A stretch of DNA of 64,000 bases from UBA5543 sp964464965 (GTDB lineage: Bacteria > Bacteroidota > Bacteroidia > Chitinophagales > Chitinophagaceae), in the NCBI GenBank assembly GCA_964464965.1, contig CAYXHM010000001.1:62001-126000 (forward strand). The letters are read 5' to 3'. This document shows positions 60,506 to 64,000 of this stretch, piece by piece. The number at the start of each line of letters is the position of its first letter. Position 1 is the first letter of the stretch. The notes beneath the pieces were generated by a model, which was not told where the DNA came from, made no database searches, and saw only the letters and a list, made by a program, of their open reading frames with translations. Made by a program: the position numbers and the translations under genes.

Positions 60506-61561
60506 TTAGCAACGCTTTATTACCCATTTGGCAACAGCAGGTGCCAGCTCTTTCTGAGACTTACTGCCTACAAACACGCCAATATGTCCGCCGGGGAAGG
60601 CATATTCTTCTTTATCCTTGCTGCCTATGGCTTTCATTACAGGCAGTGTGCTTTCGTTCGGTATAATGTTATCATCCGTAGCGTAAACGTTCAGGTAAGG
60701 TACCGTCATGTTTTTCAGGTTAACATTACGACCACCCAGTTCAAATTCACCTTTTATCAGCAGGTTGTCGCGGAAGAGGTCTTTAATATACTTGCGGTAC
60801 ATTTCGCCCGGCATAGCAGGCAGGTCACCTTTCCACTTTTCCATACGCAGGAAGTTTTCCATTTTGGCTTTATCTTCCAGACTATCCAGCACACCCAGGT
60901 ATTTGCTGATGTTCATACTTGGTTTCAGCATACCAAAAGCGCTGTCTATCATTTCGCCCGGAATAGTGCCCACGGCATCTACCATAGCATCTACGTCTAT
61001 ATATTTTGCCCAGGTATAAAGCATACAGTTGCCACCCGGTGCAAAATCAAACGGTGCTACATATGTAGTCAGCGATTGCAGTTTTTCAGGGTACAGTGAC
61101 GCATATATCATGCTGTATGTACCGCCCTGGCAGATACCCATTTTGTGTATCTTCTCCGAACCACTGGTTTTACGTACGAAATCAACCGCGTCGTTCATAT
61201 ATCCGTCTATGTAGTCTTCCATAGTCAGGTAACGGTCGGCCTTGGTAGGGTATCCCCAGTCCATTATATAAATATCCAGTCCCTCATCCAGTAGCTTTTT
61301 CATCAGGCTGCGGTCGGGTTGCAGGTCCAGTACGTCATGCCTGTTCAGCATAGCAAAAGATACAAGCACAGGCGTTGCACATTTTGGTTTACTGTTGCGT
61401 GTGTAGTGGTACATGCTTACGTGGTCACGTTTCCATACCAGTTCTTTAGGCGTAGTGCCTACTTCTACTTCTTCAATGCTTTGCAGTGTTTCATATCCTT
61501 TGGCAAGTTTCTGTGTAGTTGTAGAAAGTTCTTCTGCCAATCCAGCCGGGTTCCAATTCAT
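60506..61561 (-). CDS. class III polyhydroxyalkanoate-synthase-like hydrolase (PhaC)
   Basis: A protein of about 351 residues. The lipase-like box is GICQGGTYSMIY, with Cys as the nucleophile, as in PHA synthases; the acid lies in YATDDNIIP and the His in GGHIGVFVG. Length (about 350) and the stretch IMDWGYPTKADRYLTMEDYI match class III PhaC, which polymerises 3-hydroxyacyl-CoA. Class III enzymes normally pair with PhaE; none is in the window. Storage polymer synthesis is therefore an inference. The frame opens at 61624, but MNWNPAGLAEEL at 61561 is a better start. Confidence 0.8.
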   Translation of the reverse strand: MNWNPAGLAEELSTTTQKLAKGYETLQSIEEVEVGTTPKELVWKRDHVSMYHYTRNSKPKCATPVLVSFAMLNRHDVLDLQPDRSLMKKLLDEGLDIYIMDWGYPTKADRYLTMEDYIDGYMNDAVDFVRKTSGSEKIHKMGICQGGTYSMIYASLYPEKLQSLTTYVAPFDFAPGGNCMLYTWAKYIDVDAMVDAVGTIPGEMIDSAFGMLKPSMNISKYLGVLDSLEDKAKMENFLRMEKWKGDLPAMPGEMYRKYIKDLFRDNLLIKGEFELGGRNVNLKNMTVPYLNVYATDDNIIPNESTLPVMKAIGSKDKEEYAFPGGHIGVFVGSKSQKELAPAVAKWVIKRC

Positions 61562-61878
61562 AAAATTAAATTCAAATTTTGCGCGAAGGTATGAATATTT
61601 TTTTAATAAATATTTCATCTTCACAAATGAGATAATATACGATAGTAAATTACGGGTTTTATAACAATGTTCAACCAGGAAGGTTTAGTTGGCAGTATTT
61701 TGTCCGGTTGCGCTCGTAAATAACCCTTCTGAAAAGTTCATGTGAATAGCATAGAATTATAATGATACCCGCCCGGGATGGGTTGTTGAAGCTGAAGAGC
61801 AGGTTGAAGTAGGTTCCGATTGTGTTCCACATTTTTCATTAGTTAGTATATACTACCTTTGCACATCTTAATATAAGG
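61562..61878. other. non-coding stretch between PhaC-like and tsaD genes
   Basis: No gene or repeat that I can support. A TACCTTTG (61854-61861) fits the -7 consensus and lies 17 bp before the tsaD GTG; the region 19 bp upstream of it is ATTTTTC, which lacks a clear TTTG. It is probably the tsaD promoter. Confidence 0.4.
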
Positions 61879-62889
61879 GTGGAAAAGCAAATCAATATAT
61901 TAGCCATTGAATCATCCTGCGATGATACCAGTGCTGCTGTGGTGAGCAATGGCAAGGTGCTGAGCAACCTTGTTGCTACCCAAAAGGTACATGAACTGTA
62001 TGGGGGAGTAGTGCCGGAGATGGCTTCGCGCGCACATATGCAAAACATTATTCCTGTAGTAGATGTTGCACTGAAACAAGCCGGTGTAGCGAAACAGGAT
62101 ATTCATGCTGTTGCCTTTACACAAGCCCCGGGCCTTATCGGGTCTTTGCTGGTAGGCGCGTGTTTTGCTAAATCTTATGCGCAGGCTTTAGATGTGCCCT
62201 TGCTGGCTGTACACCATATGCAGGCACATGTATTGGCACATTTTATAGATGAGCCTCACCCACGGTTCCCTTTTCTTTGCCTTACGGTTTCAGGCGGCCA
62301 TACACAGATAGTGCTGTGCCGCAGCCACCTTGATATGGAAGTATTAGGCGAAACGCTGGATGATGCGGCCGGCGAAGCCTTTGACAAAACAGCAAAAATG
62401 CTGGGCCTGCCATACCCGGGAGGCCCTGTTGTAGATAAGCTGGCTAAAGAAGGGAATCCATTGCTGTATCCATTTCCTATATCAGGAGTACCGGGCTATA
62501 ATTTCAGTTTCAGCGGAGTTAAAACCTCTGTTATGAATTTCCTCAACCAAAAAAAGAGAGAAAATCCGGCCTTTACAGAAGATAATATCAATGATATATG
62601 TGCATCTGTACAGCATACTATAATAAAAACGCTGCTGGTAAAATTTGAACAGGCGGCGAAAGAATATGGCGTGCAGCATTTGGGCATAGCAGGCGGTGTA
62701 TCAGCCAATAGCGGCTTAAGGCTGGCCTTTGCAGAAATGTGTGAGAAAAATGGCTGGCAGGCACATATTCCGCAGTTTCAGTATTGTACTGACAATGCAG
62801 CTATGATAGGTATAACAGGTTACTATAAATACTTATCAGGAGATTTTGCTGACCTCTTAGTAAGCCCTACAGCAAAAGCAGCCTGGTAA
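61879..62889 (+). CDS. tsaD: tRNA threonylcarbamoyladenosine biosynthesis protein TsaD
   Basis: A 336-residue member of the Kae1/TsaD family that, with TsaB and TsaE, puts the threonylcarbamoyl group on A37 of ANN-decoding tRNAs. LAIESSCDDTSAAVV and GGVVPEMASRAHMQ lead in; metal-binding histidines are in AVHHMQAHVLAH; GHTQIVL and IAGGVSANSGLRL follow. GTG start (61879) chosen because MEKQINILAIESS is the family N-terminus. It abuts trmN6 directly, so the two form a tRNA-modification unit. Confidence 0.95.
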   Translation: MEKQINILAIESSCDDTSAAVVSNGKVLSNLVATQKVHELYGGVVPEMASRAHMQNIIPVVDVALKQAGVAKQDIHAVAFTQAPGLIGSLLVGACFAKSYAQALDVPLLAVHHMQAHVLAHFIDEPHPRFPFLCLTVSGGHTQIVLCRSHLDMEVLGETLDDAAGEAFDKTAKMLGLPYPGGPVVDKLAKEGNPLLYPFPISGVPGYNFSFSGVKTSVMNFLNQKKRENPAFTEDNINDICASVQHTIIKTLLVKFEQAAKEYGVQHLGIAGGVSANSGLRLAFAEMCEKNGWQAHIPQFQYCTDNAAMIGITGYYKYLSGDFADLLVSPTAKAAW

Positions 62890-63600
62890 ATGAGCAATAC
62901 ATATTTCCGTTTTAAACAATTTACCATACACCAGGATAAATGTGCTATGAAGGTATCTACAGATGCCTGTATTTTAGGTGCGTGGCTAAAACTGCGTAAG
63001 GATACCAGGCTCCTGCTGGATGTTGGTGCCGGTACGGGCCTGCTGTCACTCATGCTTGCCCAAAGGTACCATGAACTGCAAATAGATGCTATAGAGCTTG
63101 ATGAACACGCAGCTTTACAGGCCCGTGAGAATGTTATAAATACCCCGTGGGCGGAAAGAATAAATGTTCTGCAAACAGATGCTAATAGTTATGCTTACGA
63201 ACACAAATACGATTGTATCATCGCAAATCCACCATTTTTTAATAACAGCCTGTTGGGCGATAATGAACAACGTAACCGCGCAAGACATACCGTATCATTA
63301 ACATACGGGGATTTGTTCACCATTATAAAAAATAACCTTTCAATTAATGGCTTTTCGGCTGTTTTGTTGCCTGTAACAGGCCTGGATATATGGGAGGCTA
63401 TTTTACGTGAACATGATTGGCATGTTTCAACCAAATTGCTGGTACACCCCCGTGTGGGGCAACCGGCAAACCGTGTAATAGTGACCTGTGTAAACAATGC
63501 CGCAGTGCCTTTTGCAGAAGAGCATATATACATCCGTAATGCTGACAATAGCTATACTGATGAATTTACAACCCTCATGCAACCATATTACTTAGGTTAG
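62890..63600 (+). CDS. tRNA1(Val) adenine-N6 methyltransferase (TrmN6/YfiC family)
   Basis: A 236-residue SAM-dependent methyltransferase. FTIHQDKCAMKVSTDACILG near the start, LLDVGAGTGLLSLMLAQR (SAM motif I), and CIIANPPFFNNSL (the NPPF motif) are the TrmN6 hallmarks; the E. coli enzyme makes m6A37 in tRNA1(Val). It starts exactly after the tsaD stop. The target tRNA here is inferred by family. Confidence 0.9.
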   Translation: MSNTYFRFKQFTIHQDKCAMKVSTDACILGAWLKLRKDTRLLLDVGAGTGLLSLMLAQRYHELQIDAIELDEHAALQARENVINTPWAERINVLQTDANSYAYEHKYDCIIANPPFFNNSLLGDNEQRNRARHTVSLTYGDLFTIIKNNLSINGFSAVLLPVTGLDIWEAILREHDWHVSTKLLVHPRVGQPANRVIVTCVNNAAVPFAEEHIYIRNADNSYTDEFTTLMQPYYLG

Positions 63601-63610
63601 TGAGGTATTT

Positions 63611-64000
63611 TTAAATGGCATCATCATCAGAAAGGTAATCCTTTCGTATCAGGTTGTTTTCAATAAGTGTTTTATGGTACAGGGAGTGTTTTTTGTACTT
63701 GCGGGTCATAAAGTAAGATATGGCCGTAACTATCATGAGCGGAATGAATAGTTTGTATCCACCTGTTATCTCTGCCAGCAGGAAAATTGCCGTAAGCGGA
63801 GCATGCATAACACCCGCCAATACAGCAGCCATACCCGCAACAATAAAATTAGGCGACTTTACATGAAAGTAATTCGTCAGGTTAAGCAAATAAGAAAACA
63901 GGAAACCTGTTATACCACCTATTATTAATGATGGTGCGAACACTCCTCCATTGCCCCCGGCCGCTATGGTAAGAGAGGATGCGAAAGATTTGAATAAAAT
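63611..64000 (-). CDS. ClC-type chloride channel, C-terminal part (5' end outside the window)
   Basis: The last 129 codons of a ClC channel/antiporter, running off the right edge. AAGGNGGVFAPSLIIGG is the conserved selectivity-filter region (GxFxP type), followed by SPNFIVAGMAAVLAGVMHAPLTAIFLLAEITGG, of which HAPLTAIFLLAEITGG is the diagnostic part, and a short cytosolic C-terminus without visible CBS domains. It converges on trmN6. The frame continues in phase to the last base of the window. Confidence 0.9.
   Translation of the reverse strand: MLFKSFASSLTIAAGGNGGVFAPSLIIGGITGFLFSYLLNLTNYFHVKSPNFIVAGMAAVLAGVMHAPLTAIFLLAEITGGYKLFIPLMIVTAISYFMTRKYKKHSLYHKTLIENNLIRKDYLSDDDAI

Overview
The window looks like a chromosome segment of a Bacteroidota bacterium, most likely of the Chitinophagaceae or a near relative. 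The support is indirect but consistent. Several secreted proteins end in type IX secretion (T9SS) sorting domains. A coaBC-porD-DUF4296 operon is present, as are DUF2851, DUF3822, DUF2911, DUF4342 and a YtxJ-type bacilliredoxin. Several upstream regions carry the Bacteroidota promoter pattern (TTG / 19 bp / TAnnTTTG). I found no rRNA, tRNA, CRISPR array or intact insertion sequence.

Layout. 0-6.3 kb: an AraC regulator, two secreted proteins (one with tail-fibre-like repeats, one T9SS cargo) and a membrane protein with a TPR tail. 6.4-11.5 kb: an accessory stretch of single unrelated genes in mixed orientation (terminase-like orphan, flavodoxin-like, zinc ribbon, VOC remnant, metallopeptidase-like, UPF0303-like), separated by hairpin repeats. 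These include a 54-bp direct repeat flanking one gene and a recurring TGGTTCGA...CCAATAAGG element. 11.5-16 kb: heme oxygenase, coaBC-porD-DUF4296 and an aminotransferase. 16-23.5 kb: a minus-strand block with a membrane-anchored receiver, a TPR hybrid histidine kinase, an S41 peptidase, barrel proteins and lipA. 23.5-34.2 kb: OsmC, DUF2851-pyrF-thiamine-binding operon, DUF2911, PIG-L deacetylase, a sodium:solute symporter preceded by an overlapping 35-residue membrane protein, two tandem paralogous secreted proteins and a universal stress protein. 34.2-37 kb: uvrA. 37.1-40.5 kb: a visibly AT-rich island with an AIPR-family protein and a TIR-domain protein, probably anti-phage, bracketed by palindromic repeats and strong terminators. 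40.6-50.2 kb: envelope proteins, DUF421, AraC/VOC pair, DUF3822-rsmD-coaD operon, MATE transporter, bacilliredoxin and fabD. 50.4-64 kb: a multi-PAS/GAF kinase, DUF1232, a T9SS cargo protein, glyA, a large secreted protein with a caspase-like His/Cys pattern, PPK2, an alpha/beta hydrolase, a PhaC-like synthase, tsaD, trmN6 and the C-terminal part of a ClC channel.

Most of the window is ordinary core genome: cofactors (coaBC, coaD, lipA), nucleotides (pyrF), tRNA and rRNA modification (tsaD, trmN6, rsmD), fatty acids (fabD), one-carbon metabolism (glyA) and DNA repair (uvrA). The unusual content is concentrated in the two repeat-bracketed accessory stretches. The best candidates for something undescribed are the AIPR-TIR pair, the hairpin-separated cassette-like array at 7-11 kb, the receiver protein with a membrane tail, and the secreted His/Cys protein at 56.6-58.8 kb. 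All functional calls come from reading motifs by eye; no database search was run.
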